Below are positions 1 through 8,691 of a DNA stretch of 64,000 bases, one piece after another. The notes below the pieces were generated by a model. The model was not told the DNA's origin. It made no database searches and saw nothing but the letters and a program-made list of their open reading frames with translations. Positions within the stretch are counted from its first letter, which is position 1. Every line of letters begins with the position of its first letter. The DNA comes from Maribacter sp. PR1. GTDB taxonomy: Bacteria > Bacteroidota > Bacteroidia > Flavobacteriales > Flavobacteriaceae. Position numbers and translations under genes: made by a program. Location of the stretch: assembly GCF_028464145.1 (NCBI RefSeq), contig NZ_JAQPCG010000009.1, positions 1 through 64,000 on the forward strand, read 5' to 3'.

Positions 1-41
1 CAAGCCGAAATTTGTCATTGACTTTTGATTGATAAAAGAAA

Positions 42-60
42 AAGCCGCTTAGAGCGGCTT
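42..60 (-). terminator. Intrinsic terminator for the leftward AraC-VOC pair
   Basis: A perfect 8-bp stem (AAGCCGCT/AGCGGCTT) with a 3-nt loop is followed, on the minus strand, by a T-rich run. It lies about 65 bp downstream of the VOC gene stop. Fit to an intrinsic terminator is good, though the exact transcript end is inferred. Confidence 0.7.
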
Positions 61-126
61 AAAAGGACATGCTTTTTTGAATATTAATGGCTTGTGCAAC
101 GGTTACCAATGTTGGCAGTAGTGTTT

Positions 127-522
127 TTACAATTCCTCCACAAGTTGAATATTATTTCCACAAGTATCATTAAAAACTGCAACTTTTACAGTTCCCATTT
201 CAGTTGGTTTCATACTGAATTTTACTCCAAATTTTGTCAATCTTTCATATTCTTCATCAACACTTTTAACGTCAAATTGAGTGTATGGCATTCCTGCTTC
301 CATCAGTGCGTCTTGATAGATTTTACACGGCTCAAAATGATTTGGTCCTGGTTCCAATAATAATTCTGGTCCATCCTGCCATTCTGAAGAAACCAAGGTT
401 AGCCATCTATTTCCACCTCCTAATGGTAAGTCCTTCTTTTTTAGGAAGCCCAATTTTTCTGTATAAAATTTTAAAGCTTTTTCTTGATCTCGAACTGGAA
501 TGCTAATTAGTGTTACTTTCAT
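127..522 (-). CDS. VOC (glyoxalase/bleomycin resistance-like) family protein
   Basis: The 131-residue protein has the compact single-unit VOC layout. It opens with the beta strand and helix around 'VRDQEKALKFYTEKLGF' and ends with the second half-module around 'VAVFNDTCGNNIQLVEEL'. VOC proteins bind a metal and act on small electrophiles, or serve as binding proteins; the exact substrate cannot be read from sequence. The final Glu region fits a metal ligand. It lies 29 bp downstream of an AraC-type regulator on the same strand, so the two are probably co-transcribed. The start is an ATG giving MKVTLIS, which is typical of the family. Confidence 0.85.
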   Translation of the reverse strand: MKVTLISIPVRDQEKALKFYTEKLGFLKKKDLPLGGGNRWLTLVSSEWQDGPELLLEPGPNHFEPCKIYQDALMEAGMPYTQFDVKSVDEEYERLTKFGVKFSMKPTEMGTVKVAVFNDTCGNNIQLVEEL

Positions 523-551
523 TTTTGATTTATTTATTAATTTTCCAAAGT

Positions 552-956
552 TCAGAACTCTGAATCTAATTTGCTTCTCGAAAGTTGCTCTTTTTGAAAT
601 TCACTTGGTGATTTCCCCGTTTTAGTTTTAAACAAAGTACTTAATGAACCTAAGCTTTCAAATCCAACAGCAAAACAGGTTTCAGTTACCGACATTCCAT
701 TTTTCAGCTGTTCTTTAGATTTTTCAATCCTATTGTTTATTAAGTATTGTCTTGGTGTTAGACCATAATGCTTTATAAATAAGCGTAATAAGTGGTACTT
801 GGAAATAAAACGTAAACGAGATAATAAATCCAAATTCAAATCAGTGTCATAGTTGTTGTCAATATAGTTTCGAACGCCAATTACAGTTTCTATTTGCTCT
901 TTGTTCGAGTAAATAATGCTGTTAATTCTATTTAATTCTCTTTCGTAAAATGTCAT
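552..956 (-). CDS. Short AraC-type transcriptional regulator
   Basis: This is a DNA-binding protein of about 134 residues, consisting of little more than the double helix-turn-helix AraC domain. The first HTH is near 'DLLSRLRFISKYHLLRLFIKHYG' (in part) and the second near 'VTETCFAVGFESLGSLSTLF'. It has no N-terminal effector domain. I chose the ATG at 956 because it has an A-rich leader (AAGGAAAACGAAATA); an in-frame ATG at 974 is possible. It precedes the VOC gene and probably controls it. The stop is 29 bp before the VOC start. Confidence 0.82.
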   Translation of the reverse strand: MTFYERELNRINSIIYSNKEQIETVIGVRNYIDNNYDTDLNLDLLSRLRFISKYHLLRLFIKHYGLTPRQYLINNRIEKSKEQLKNGMSVTETCFAVGFESLGSLSTLFKTKTGKSPSEFQKEQLSRSKLDSEF

Positions 957-1285
957 TATTTCGTTTTCCTTCATTACTGCCAACGTAGGAATATAGATCA
1001 TTAATGATCTATTTATCTTCTTATATGCATAACAAGATACTTCTTTTCAAAAATTGAACAAATACGGCATAACACTAGGCTATAATATGTTATCAACCTT
1101 TCTATCAAAAAAGGCTACTATAAAACCAAAAACATTTTTTAAAAGTATGTGTACCTCTTTTGCACCAAAGCATGAAGGCATTTTGTTCTATGAGGTGAGA
1201 GGATGGGCTTCCCCGATAGAAACAACTCCCCAATCCGGTTGGCCCTGGAGAGTTATTTTATACAGCTATTAAAAAGGTATTCCGG
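957..1285. other. Intergenic stretch without a supported gene
   Basis: The only sizeable reading frame (1054-1272, plus strand) lacks an ATG, has no recognisable family and has irregular composition, so I do not call it. A short motif, ACGTTGGCAGTA, occurs here in reverse orientation (about 976-987) and, in a slightly altered form, at about 109-120. This suggests a dispersed intergenic repeat bracketing the AraC-VOC pair. Confidence 0.5.
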
Positions 1286-2008
1286 CTAGTTACGTTGCCG
1301 TACCTTGGAATCCCCAGTAAGGTGTTGATGTACAACAGTGGCATTGCCTTGATAGTTTAGGACACTGTCGCCACTCGCTTCCATATCAATTGTTCCATTT
1401 ATGTAGAGGGAAGCTTGGCTATCCCCAGTAAGGTCAATGACAAGGTCAACCACCTGCAGGTCATAGTCCCTTAAGGTACTATCACCGCTTAAACGGGCAT
1501 TGACATTTTCGGCATACCCAAACAGATCCGCCGTGGAATCGCCGCGAAGGTCCACCCGCAGCCGGTCAACATCCATTTCTCCAGTAAAATGGCTATCCCC
1601 ATGAACGGTAACGGAAGCGTTATCGGCTAGGATAAGATCTTCAACATTCACAGAGGAGTCTCCGTACACTTCAAAATCCGTAATGTTCCTTGTGGTAATA
1701 TACGCTCTTAGGGTAGGATTTCCCCGTACGATAACCTTGTTCTCCAGACCAATCTTTAAGGTGTTGCCGCTCTTTAACACGTCAATTTTTCTATGTAGGT
1801 TGTCGTTGGCCGTTATCGCTATGCTTTCCTCAGTTTCAGAAAAGCGAACGTACACCTCAAAATCACCGGCTATTTCCAGCTTTTGGTAATCGGAGAAGCC
1901 ATACTCCACGGTGGTTACTTCGTCCAATGCGGTAAAGACCTGATGATCACAGGAGCTAAAAAGGATTGTTGCGGCCATACAAAGGGCCATGATAATTTTT
2001 GTTTTCAT
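1286..2008 (-). CDS. Head-GIN/DUF2807-type secreted lipoprotein
   Basis: The 240-residue protein begins with a lipoprotein signal (MKTKIIMALCMAATILFSSC). A repetitive right-handed beta structure follows, built on recurring 'GDS' turns such as VYGDSSVNVEDL, VHGDSHFTGEM, LRGDSTADL, LSGDSTLRD and LTGDSQASL. This is the pattern of DUF2807 (putative auto-transporter adhesin, head GIN domain), common in Bacteroidota. It lies at the end of the sigma/anti-sigma operon, so it is probably a cell-envelope product or sensor of that system. Its biochemical role is unknown. Confidence 0.85.
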   Translation of the reverse strand: MKTKIIMALCMAATILFSSCDHQVFTALDEVTTVEYGFSDYQKLEIAGDFEVYVRFSETEESIAITANDNLHRKIDVLKSGNTLKIGLENKVIVRGNPTLRAYITTRNITDFEVYGDSSVNVEDLILADNASVTVHGDSHFTGEMDVDRLRVDLRGDSTADLFGYAENVNARLSGDSTLRDYDLQVVDLVIDLTGDSQASLYINGTIDMEASGDSVLNYQGNATVVHQHLTGDSKVRQRN

Positions 2009-2029
2009 TGTGTTTATGATTGATGATGA

Positions 2030-2173
2030 TTAACTAAGTGATCCTACGGGCAACCAACGGAACGCTACGGGTGACCATTCCTCATCTTTGTTCAACGTGT
2101 AGACCTGGTTGTTCTGGGTAAACACCCTAACCGTGGCAATGGTTTCGAGCATTGACAGATATTCCGTTTCCAT
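2030..2173 (-). CDS. Small ORF, 47 residues, stop-start coupled to the barrel gene
   Basis: The start ATG overlaps the stop of the upstream beta-barrel gene as TAATG, and the stop lies 21 bp before the DUF2807 start. The product begins METEYLSMLE and contains 'RVFTQNNQVYTLNKDEEWSP', a pattern resembling a short beta-hairpin with a tryptophan. It has no signal peptide. I do not recognise a family. The tight coupling and its filling of the space between two genes argue that it is translated, but this is inference. Confidence 0.45.
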   Translation of the reverse strand: METEYLSMLETIATVRVFTQNNQVYTLNKDEEWSPVAFRWLPVGSLS

Positions 2174-2838
2174 TAGTCCAATTTTTTCTTATACCGGTTG
2201 CGCCCCATGTTGAAAACGCCTAGTTTTACCCCGATACCCCCGGAGAAACCGTTGATCCTATCCAAAGGACTGTCCGCCAATTCAATTTCACTGGAGAATC
2301 TATACCGTACCCCGGCTTCTAACTGCACATACCTGGAAATATTAAAAAGGACGTTCATCCCCGGTTCCAGAATAAAAACGGCATCTATATCGTCCTCGGT
2401 CAAATCCACGTCCTCTTCTTGGACAATGGCGTCATGATTGACATAGCCCACGCCACCCCCTCCGATAAGCACCGGGAAGGATAGGCTTACCTTGGATTTC
2501 CCAAAAAGAATGGGCTCCAGATGTAGGCCTCCATAGATGGCAACGATATCATCGTTGCTACGGTTTCTAGGGTTGAAAACATCCTGTTCCGAGTAAAGGA
2601 CATTGGCCATAAAACCCACCTCGAACTGTCTGTTGGCAACGTAGGCGACTTTTAGTCCGCCAATGTAGGTGTCTTTGTCGTCAATTTCGCCAAAATAGGT
2701 GGAAAGGCCCAGATATACACCGTGTACCACATTTTTTCGATCGTTAAAGGTGATGTAATTCTCTTCATGGTCTTGGGAAAAACCAAGGATGCCGAATAGA
2801 AGAAAAAGTAGGAGTGCTGTTGTTTTTTGATTGTTCAT
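2173..2838 (-). CDS. Outer-membrane beta-barrel-like protein
   Basis: The protein of about 221 residues has a cleavable signal peptide (MNNQKTTALLLFLLFGILGFSQ) and then alternating amphipathic strands such as 'GLHLEPILFGKSKVSLSFPV' and 'LEAGVRYRFSSEI', with a glycine-rich strand (FPVLIGGGGVGYVNH). These are features of small outer-membrane barrels of Bacteroidota. An upstream in-frame ATG would add 11 residues before the signal, so I start at 2838. It sits between the two head-GIN-type genes in the sigma-factor operon. No enzymatic function can be assigned. Confidence 0.75.
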   Translation of the reverse strand: MNNQKTTALLLFLLFGILGFSQDHEENYITFNDRKNVVHGVYLGLSTYFGEIDDKDTYIGGLKVAYVANRQFEVGFMANVLYSEQDVFNPRNRSNDDIVAIYGGLHLEPILFGKSKVSLSFPVLIGGGGVGYVNHDAIVQEEDVDLTEDDIDAVFILEPGMNVLFNISRYVQLEAGVRYRFSSEIELADSPLDRINGFSGGIGVKLGVFNMGRNRYKKKLD

Positions 2839-2912
2839 TGTATTAGGATTGATTGAATGATGTATACTCAAAGACAGTCCATTTTTTTAAGGGTTGCATG
2901 GACAAGACTTTT

Positions 2913-4001
2913 TTAATCGTTAATTGTTACAATTCCCTTACTACCGCTAATGGAAATGTGTCCGGTTTTGGAGTCACCGTAGGTAGCTTCGATTTTTCTT
3001 AGTTTTTTTCCATTATCGAGCATATCAGATCGTACGTTTTCAAAATTTTTGGGAAGCCTTACCACGCCCTGTTCTAGGGTCGCATCGAACCGATGTGAAA
3101 ACTCCCCGACATTCAGGGTAATGTCCGAAGATTCCTGTTCAATGATAATTTGGGCATCGGGTTGCCCGATACCGTAGATCACAAAATCGGTAATTTTTAA
3201 GTCGAGCCCCACATCGTCCATTAATTTTTGCAACTTAAAGGTGGAAAATTTTAGACTCCCAAAAACGGAACCGACCTCGTTGATGGCAATCTCGTCCTTA
3301 TTCGAGTCCAATTCCAAAGCATTGGCCTTACCTATCTTTATCTCACTACCTTCCGTGGTTAGGCGTAAATTTTTGGCCTCGTCCATCGTCAATTGCCCAT
3401 TCTCCAACATAATAGTGGCATAGTCCAGGTCTTTGGCCCTAATCTTTCCAAAGGTCAGTTTAATATCCGCCTTGTTCAGGCCATCGTTCAACCATAAGTC
3501 CCCGTGCTCCAAAACCACATGGAGCGGCCCGGTCCAATCCTCGATAAAAATATCCCCGAACCTATTGGTGATATCCAGTTTGGCTTTTTGGGGCAAAAAC
3601 ACTTCATAATCTATTTGCACCCGGCTCCGGTCCATATCAATGGGATTGGCCTTGTTAAAGAAATCTGCGAACCAGCCAGAATTTCGGTTGGCGATGACGG
3701 AAACCACGGAAATAAAACTACTGTTGGATTTTATTTCGGGGCGAATACGGTCTAACAATTCTTTCGCGTCTTCCCGCTTTCTGTGGTTCACCTTTACGTC
3801 CATGACCACTTTTACCTTGTTCTGGTCCCAACCGGTCAAGGTAATATTACCGTATTTATTCTCCAATTGGAGTTCGCCGTTCTCCGATAACGAAAAACTT
3901 TTTTCAATGGTCTTGGATACCCTCTCTTGTGCCGTGCCCACCATTGTGAGCAGCATTAGGGCCGTCCAAAGGAAGCTTTTATAATGTGTATCCGTATTCA
4001 T
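2913..4001 (-). CDS. Secreted beta-helical adhesin-like protein (DUF4097/head-GIN-like)
   Basis: I start at the ATG giving MNTDTHYKSFLWTALMLLTM, a signal peptide ending at VGTAQ, because the upstream frame is non-coding in character. The mature part is a regular beta repeat ('LQLENKYGNITLTGW', 'LDITNRFGDIFIEDW', 'LEHGDLWLNDGL', 'LENGQLTMDEA'), the pattern of DUF4097-like surface proteins. It overlaps the anti-sigma gene by 23 bp, which indicates coupled translation. It is likely an envelope component or target of the sigma/anti-sigma pair. Confidence 0.8.
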   Translation of the reverse strand: MNTDTHYKSFLWTALMLLTMVGTAQERVSKTIEKSFSLSENGELQLENKYGNITLTGWDQNKVKVVMDVKVNHRKREDAKELLDRIRPEIKSNSSFISVVSVIANRNSGWFADFFNKANPIDMDRSRVQIDYEVFLPQKAKLDITNRFGDIFIEDWTGPLHVVLEHGDLWLNDGLNKADIKLTFGKIRAKDLDYATIMLENGQLTMDEAKNLRLTTEGSEIKIGKANALELDSNKDEIAINEVGSVFGSLKFSTFKLQKLMDDVGLDLKITDFVIYGIGQPDAQIIIEQESSDITLNVGEFSHRFDATLEQGVVRLPKNFENVRSDMLDNGKKLRKIEATYGDSKTGHISISGSKGIVTIND

Positions 4002-4518
4002 GGTTCGTTTTTTTAGATTCGTTAATCTGATGTAATAAGTTCTCAATGAGCTCAATACGTGTTTTATAGTTGGCCACGATGGCCGCCAGCACTTGCTCGT
4101 TGTCCAGGTTGTTGTGCATTTCCTTGCGCAGTACTTCATATTCTGCGTCCAGTTCGTCCATAAAGGATAAAAATTCCGATTTATCGGCATCACTTAGATA
4201 TTGGTTTTTACGGACCAATTCCACTTGGTAGGCAACCAAATCCTGATAGTGCATATCTATTTCAAGCAATTCCTTGGACACATAGTGTTCCTGCGCCGTA
4301 TTCGTGTTGAAATATGCCAAGCCAAAAATTGTGGCCAATCCTATTAGCAATGTCACACTTGCCGCAACACGGAACATCGGGCGTTTCCAAAGGGGAATGA
4401 CCTTTGGGGTGTCTTTTTCCAGTTCTGCCGATATGTGGGCCCATAGCTTGGCCTTGTCCGCAGTGTGCTCATTGAACTCACCGGCATTTTCCCTAATATG
4501 TTTTTCAAAATTGTCCAT
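3979..4518 (-). CDS. Anti-sigma-factor-like membrane protein
   Basis: The 179-residue protein has a cytoplasmic N-terminal helix region (MDNFEKHIRENAGEFNEHTA), one transmembrane segment at about residues 50-70 (FRVAASVTLLIGLATIFGLA) and a long charged helical region that is probably periplasmic. This layout and its position directly after an ECF sigma gene, with ATG/TAA overlap at 4518, identify a likely anti-sigma factor. It lacks a clear zinc-binding HxxxCxxC motif, so it is not a classical ZAS protein. What releases the sigma factor is unknown. Confidence 0.72.
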   Translation of the reverse strand: MDNFEKHIRENAGEFNEHTADKAKLWAHISAELEKDTPKVIPLWKRPMFRVAASVTLLIGLATIFGLAYFNTNTAQEHYVSKELLEIDMHYQDLVAYQVELVRKNQYLSDADKSEFLSFMDELDAEYEVLRKEMHNNLDNEQVLAAIVANYKTRIELIENLLHQINESKKTNHEYGYTL

Positions 4519-5099
4519 TACAATTCCTTTACGATTTCCAATAATTTCCTTTTGGCCCTGTGGTATTGTGATTTTGAGGTACTGGTGGTAATGTCCAGTA
4601 TTTCCGAAATCTCCACGTGGTCATATCCTTCAACCAGATACAGGTTGATGATTTGCTTATATCCGTCGGGCAATTGTGCAATGCCCTGTTTTACCTTTTT
4701 AATATCCACCGCTTCGTTCCCCATCGTTTCTTCTTCCTGTGATAAGTGAAAGGCGTGTTGTTCCATCGGTACTAGGTCAATTCGCTTTGCTTTTAGATGA
4801 TTGATGCTTTTGTTGATCACGATCCGCTTCAACCAGGCCCCAAAACTGCTTTCGTATTTAAACCGTTCCAAATTTTTAAAGGCATCCACAAAACTGTCCT
4901 GCACAATATCCTCGGCATCTTCCTTGTTACCCAAAAACCGAAGTCCCACATTATACATGGCATCCACGTAAAGGCTATAGAGTTCGTATTGTGAACTGCT
5001 ATGCCCCGCTTTGGAACGTTCCACTAGGGATTGATGTGTAAATCGAATATCGGTTTCCACGTAATTAGGTTGATGCCTTAAGGTTACACTAAAAGACAA
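4518..5099 (-). CDS. ECF RNA polymerase sigma factor
   Basis: The 193-residue protein carries sigma-70 region 2 (LYVDAMYNVGLRFLGNKEDA, then 'EDIVQDSFVDAFKNL') and region 4 (IAQLPDGYKQIINLYLVEGY, then an HTH 'HVEISEILDITTSTSKSQYH'). It directs RNA polymerase to a small set of promoters. It is the first gene of the leftward envelope operon and is divergent from the TonB receptor at 5230, with a 10-bp inverted repeat between them. The start at 5099 gives about 30 residues before region 2, so a slightly later start is possible. Confidence 0.92.
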   Translation of the reverse strand: MSFSVTLRHQPNYVETDIRFTHQSLVERSKAGHSSSQYELYSLYVDAMYNVGLRFLGNKEDAEDIVQDSFVDAFKNLERFKYESSFGAWLKRIVINKSINHLKAKRIDLVPMEQHAFHLSQEEETMGNEAVDIKKVKQGIAQLPDGYKQIINLYLVEGYDHVEISEILDITTSTSKSQYHRAKRKLLEIVKEL

Positions 5100-5111
5100 A
5101 GGAAAAAAGAA

Positions 5112-5164
5112 AGGGTTGCACTTGGGACAAAAAAAAGTAAAAAAAGCGCAAAGGGTGCAACCCT
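5112..5164. promoter_or_regulatory. Inverted repeat in the divergent sigma/TonB-receptor promoter region
   Basis: AGGGTTGCAC at 5112-5121 and its exact complement GTGCAACCCT at 5155-5164 are separated by 33 bp. A second nested pair, GGGACA and TGTCCC, lies just inside and outside it. The position between divergent genes suggests a shared operator or overlapping promoter elements; the binding protein is unknown. Confidence 0.45.
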
Positions 5165-5229
5165 GTCATTTTTAACCTGTCCCTTGGTATTATAAAAATT
5201 AGTTCAACCCTCAAAAACAAAATCAAAAA

Positions 5230-7635
5230 ATGAACAGACAATTAAATGGAATCTCGCCCGTCCGAAGGAAAATAGGGGTGTTCTGGATACTCCTCATGGG
5301 TTCCTTCCTAACCATTGGGCAGACTTCCCATACCATAAGCGGTACCATTACAGATCATGCCAACGGTGAAACCCTTTTTGGGGCTTCGGTGTTTTTATCG
5401 GGCACCAGCATAGGCGGCATTACGAATGAATATGGATTTTATTCCATTACGGCTCCCGAGGGCGACTATGTACTCCATATTTCCTACATGGGCTATACCG
5501 ATATCAATCAGAATATCCATTTGGATCAAGACCTTAAACAGGATATCGAAATTTCCGAGTTTGCCACCGAACTAAACGAAGTGGATGTTATTGCCGAGGA
5601 ACCCGAAAAGGTCCTCCTTAGAAAACCGGAAATGAGCGTTCTTAAAATGAACGTGGGCACGGTGAAACAAATTCCCGTGGTCCTCGGCGAGGTGGATGTA
5701 CTTAAGTCCTTACAGATGTTGCCTGGGGTCACCAATAATGGCGAAGGCTCAGGAGGCTTCCATGTGCGTGGCGGGGCCCAGGACCAGAATCTGGTCTTGT
5801 TGGACGAGGCCATTATCTACAATACCTCACATATGTTCGGTTTCTTTTCCGTGTTCAATGCCGATGCCATAAAAGATTTAAAACTGTACAAAGGAGGCAT
5901 TCCCGCACGATTTGGGGGCAGGGTTTCCTCCGTGTTGGATATTCGCCAAAAAGATGGCAACAGCAAGAAATTTGCCCTTACGGGCGGCATAGGGGCCATT
6001 TCCAGTAGGCTCACCGCAGAAGGCCCCATGTTTGGCAACAAGGGTTCTTTTTTGGTCGCGGGCAGGCGGTCGTATATCGATCTATTTTTAAAAGCCGCAG
6101 GGGAGGAGAATAGTGCCATGTTCTACGACCTTAACCTAAAGACCAATTATAGCATCAATGCCAATAACCGACTCTTTTTAAGCGGGTATTTTGGTCGGGA
6201 CGGTTTTGAGCTGGGACAAACTTTTACCAGCAGTTATGGGAATGCATCAGGCAATCTACGATGGAACCATATTTTTAATGACCGGCTCTTCTCTAATTTA
6301 TCCGCCATAGTAAGTCGGTACGATTATGACCTGAATCTCGATTTTGAAAAGTTTGAATGGATTTCGTCCATCAATAACTATAACCTCAAATATGATTTTA
6401 AATATTATTTGAACGATGTCTTTACCCTTGATTTTGGGGCAAGCGGTCTCTTTTATGAGTTTGACCCCGGACAGATCCAACCAACTTCGGAAACCTCTTC
6501 AATTAACCCACTGTCCTTAGATCAAAAAAGGGCCTTTGAAAGTGGCCTGTACATAAACGCCGAACATAAATTGACCGATAGGCTTACGGCCCAATATGGT
6601 CTGCGATACAGTGCCTTTAGCCGATTGGGAGGCCAACCTATATCCAATTATGAAAACGGCCTACCCGTGGTGTACAACTCCCGTTTGGGAATCTATGAGC
6701 GGGGAAGGGTCATGGGGGAGACCCAATATTCAAATAGTGAGTCCATTAAAAGTTTCAACAATTTGGAACCTAGGGTTTCCTTGGCCTATTTACTTAATGA
6801 AAATGCATCTCTAAAGGCCGGGTTTTCCCGTGCCGCGCAGTATATCCATTTATTGTCCAATACCTCTTCCGTGACCCCGTTGGATGTTTGGACGCCAAGC
6901 GGACCTTTTATCAAACCACAATTATCCAATCAATATGCCCTGGGCTATTTTCAGGATTTCAAGGACAAAAAGTACTCCTTGGAAGTGGAGGGTTATTACA
7001 AGACCGTGGATAATAGGATCGATTACATCGATGGGTCCGAGCTTATCGGACAAAACACCATTGAGACCGAAATACTAAATGGTGAAATGCGGGCCTACGG
7101 TTTGGAATTGCTGTTGCGTAAGAACGAAGGAAAATTGACAGGTTGGATTACCTATACACTTTCCAAATCGGAACAAAGAACACTTGGAGGTTCCGCCGGT
7201 GGGCCGGGTATAAACAATGGGGATTGGTACAATACTTTTTTTGACCGCACACACGATATTTCTGTTACCGGGACCTATGCGTTCAACGATCAATGGAGTG
7301 TAGGAGGCAATATGGTCTTTCAAACGGGAAGACCGGTGACCTATCCCAATGGTCAATACGAATATGAGGGGATGTCCATTGCCAGCTACTCGGCAAGAAA
7401 TTCCGACCGATTACCTGCGTACCATCGTATGGATGCATCCCTGACCTACAGACCAAAAAAATATGAAACCAAACGCTTTAAGGGGGAGTGGGTCCTGAGT
7501 GTGTACAATCTATATCACCGAAAGAATGCGGCTTCCATATCCTTTGCCCAAAACTTTGAAACCGGGGCCAATGAAGCTACCCGAACCGCCATTTTTGGCA
7601 TTTTACCCTCAATTACGTACAATTTTAAATTTTGA
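5230..7635 (+). CDS. TonB-dependent outer-membrane receptor
   Basis: The 801-residue protein has a signal peptide ending near 'SFLTIGQ' and a carboxypeptidase-like regulatory domain (about 35-110: ISGTITDHANGETLFGASV). The plug (about 125-240) includes 'GGFHVRGGAQDQNLVLLDEA', and a 22-strand-type barrel ends in an aromatic residue (ITYNFKF). It imports a substrate across the outer membrane with energy from TonB/ExbBD. The gene is followed by a DUF4249 lipoprotein, the common partner of this receptor class. Divergence from the ECF sigma gene may mean co-regulation. Substrate unknown. Confidence 0.92.
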   Translation: MNRQLNGISPVRRKIGVFWILLMGSFLTIGQTSHTISGTITDHANGETLFGASVFLSGTSIGGITNEYGFYSITAPEGDYVLHISYMGYTDINQNIHLDQDLKQDIEISEFATELNEVDVIAEEPEKVLLRKPEMSVLKMNVGTVKQIPVVLGEVDVLKSLQMLPGVTNNGEGSGGFHVRGGAQDQNLVLLDEAIIYNTSHMFGFFSVFNADAIKDLKLYKGGIPARFGGRVSSVLDIRQKDGNSKKFALTGGIGAISSRLTAEGPMFGNKGSFLVAGRRSYIDLFLKAAGEENSAMFYDLNLKTNYSINANNRLFLSGYFGRDGFELGQTFTSSYGNASGNLRWNHIFNDRLFSNLSAIVSRYDYDLNLDFEKFEWISSINNYNLKYDFKYYLNDVFTLDFGASGLFYEFDPGQIQPTSETSSINPLSLDQKRAFESGLYINAEHKLTDRLTAQYGLRYSAFSRLGGQPISNYENGLPVVYNSRLGIYERGRVMGETQYSNSESIKSFNNLEPRVSLAYLLNENASLKAGFSRAAQYIHLLSNTSSVTPLDVWTPSGPFIKPQLSNQYALGYFQDFKDKKYSLEVEGYYKTVDNRIDYIDGSELIGQNTIETEILNGEMRAYGLELLLRKNEGKLTGWITYTLSKSEQRTLGGSAGGPGINNGDWYNTFFDRTHDISVTGTYAFNDQWSVGGNMVFQTGRPVTYPNGQYEYEGMSIASYSARNSDRLPAYHRMDASLTYRPKKYETKRFKGEWVLSVYNLYHRKNAASISFAQNFETGANEATRTAIFGILPSITYNFKF

Positions 7636-7637
7636 TC

Positions 7638-8486
7638 ATGAAAACATTGATAAAACTATATATACCACTAATACTATTCTTATTGGTGTCATGCCAAGAT
7701 GTAATAGACGTCGAGTTACAGAGCGGTCCCGAACGATTGGTCGTGGAAGCTTCTTTGGATTGGGAGAAAGGAACTTCCGGACAAAAACAAACCATTCGTT
7801 TGACAAAGTCTTCCGCCTATTTTACGACCAATTCCGTTGAAGAGGTCCAAGGTGCGCTAGTTACTGTAACCAATACAAATACAGGCGATTCCTTCACTTT
7901 TGAAGATCAGAATAACGGTAATTACGTTGCCACCAATTTTCAGCCCATTATCGGTAATTCCTATGCCTTGCGGATTGAAAATGGTGGGCAGGTTTATTCG
8001 GCCACAGAAACCATGACCTCTGTGGCGGAAATCACGGATATTTTCCAGACACGTGACGATGGTTTTAGTGATACCGATTTGGAGGTACATGTGGTCTTCA
8101 CCGATCCGGAGGTAGAAGGGAACAACTACCTTTTAAGGTTTCAAAAACAGGGTGACCTCTTACCCCTTTTTGAAAATGCCGAGGATGAATTTGTAAACGG
8201 TAACGAAATAGATTGGTGGTTTGAAATTGAAGAGGATGAAGTGGACGGATTGGAACCCTTTCAGCCGGGAGATGTTGTATCCATTGAAATGTATGGTATA
8301 TCCAGGGGTTACTACGATTACATTAAGATTCTTATTGATCAAATGGATGGGGCAGGTTTGTTTTCTTCAACTCCCGTACCTGTACGTGGTAATTGTGTCA
8401 ATGAAACCAACCCAGAGGACTATGCCTATGGTTATTTTCGATTGACGGAGGTTAACCATGCTACCTATACTTTTACGGAAGATTAA
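7638..8486 (+). CDS. DUF4249 lipoprotein, partner of the TonB receptor
   Basis: The 282-residue protein begins MKTLIKLYIPLILFLLVSCQ, a clear lipobox with Cys at residue 19. 'VDVELQSGPERLVVEASL' and 'VEEVQGALVTVTNTNTGDSF' are typical DUF4249 strands. The ATG at 7638 is 2 bp after the receptor stop; an in-frame TTG six bases earlier overlaps that stop but is less likely. DUF4249 proteins are usually encoded directly after TonB-dependent receptors and probably sit on the cell surface to capture substrate. The C-terminus keeps a Cys in 'VPVRGNCVNETNPEDYAYGY'. Confidence 0.88.
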   Translation: MKTLIKLYIPLILFLLVSCQDVIDVELQSGPERLVVEASLDWEKGTSGQKQTIRLTKSSAYFTTNSVEEVQGALVTVTNTNTGDSFTFEDQNNGNYVATNFQPIIGNSYALRIENGGQVYSATETMTSVAEITDIFQTRDDGFSDTDLEVHVVFTDPEVEGNNYLLRFQKQGDLLPLFENAEDEFVNGNEIDWWFEIEEDEVDGLEPFQPGDVVSIEMYGISRGYYDYIKILIDQMDGAGLFSSTPVPVRGNCVNETNPEDYAYGYFRLTEVNHATYTFTED

Positions 8487-8501
8487 TTGGGTTGATGCTG
8501 G

Positions 8502-8533
8502 AAATGCCGGGTTTCTAGGGCCTGGCATTTTTT
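8502..8533 (+). terminator. Intrinsic terminator after the receptor/DUF4249 operon
   Basis: The stem ATGCCGGG/CCTGGCAT (8504-8511 and 8521-8528, one G-U pair) has a 9-nt loop and is extended by A-T pairs. It leads into a T run at 8529-8533. It begins 16 bp past the stop of the DUF4249 gene. Confidence 0.8.
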
Positions 8534-8691
8534 ACTACCATACCACAAAGAATTTTTCATATTCGGTTTCGTTTTTTTTATCCAGGCCATATACGCATTT
8601 TGTTTAGGTTTTGTACATGCTGCACAAGTTAGCGAAGAAAGCCATTGTTGATTATTGCCGATTCGGGGAAAGATCGTAACTTTAGGTAGGC

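Noticed and set aside
1054-1272. Plus-strand frame of about 72 codons between the AraC and DUF2807 genes
   Set aside because: Starts on TTG, no family recognised, no operon context, and its composition looks non-coding.
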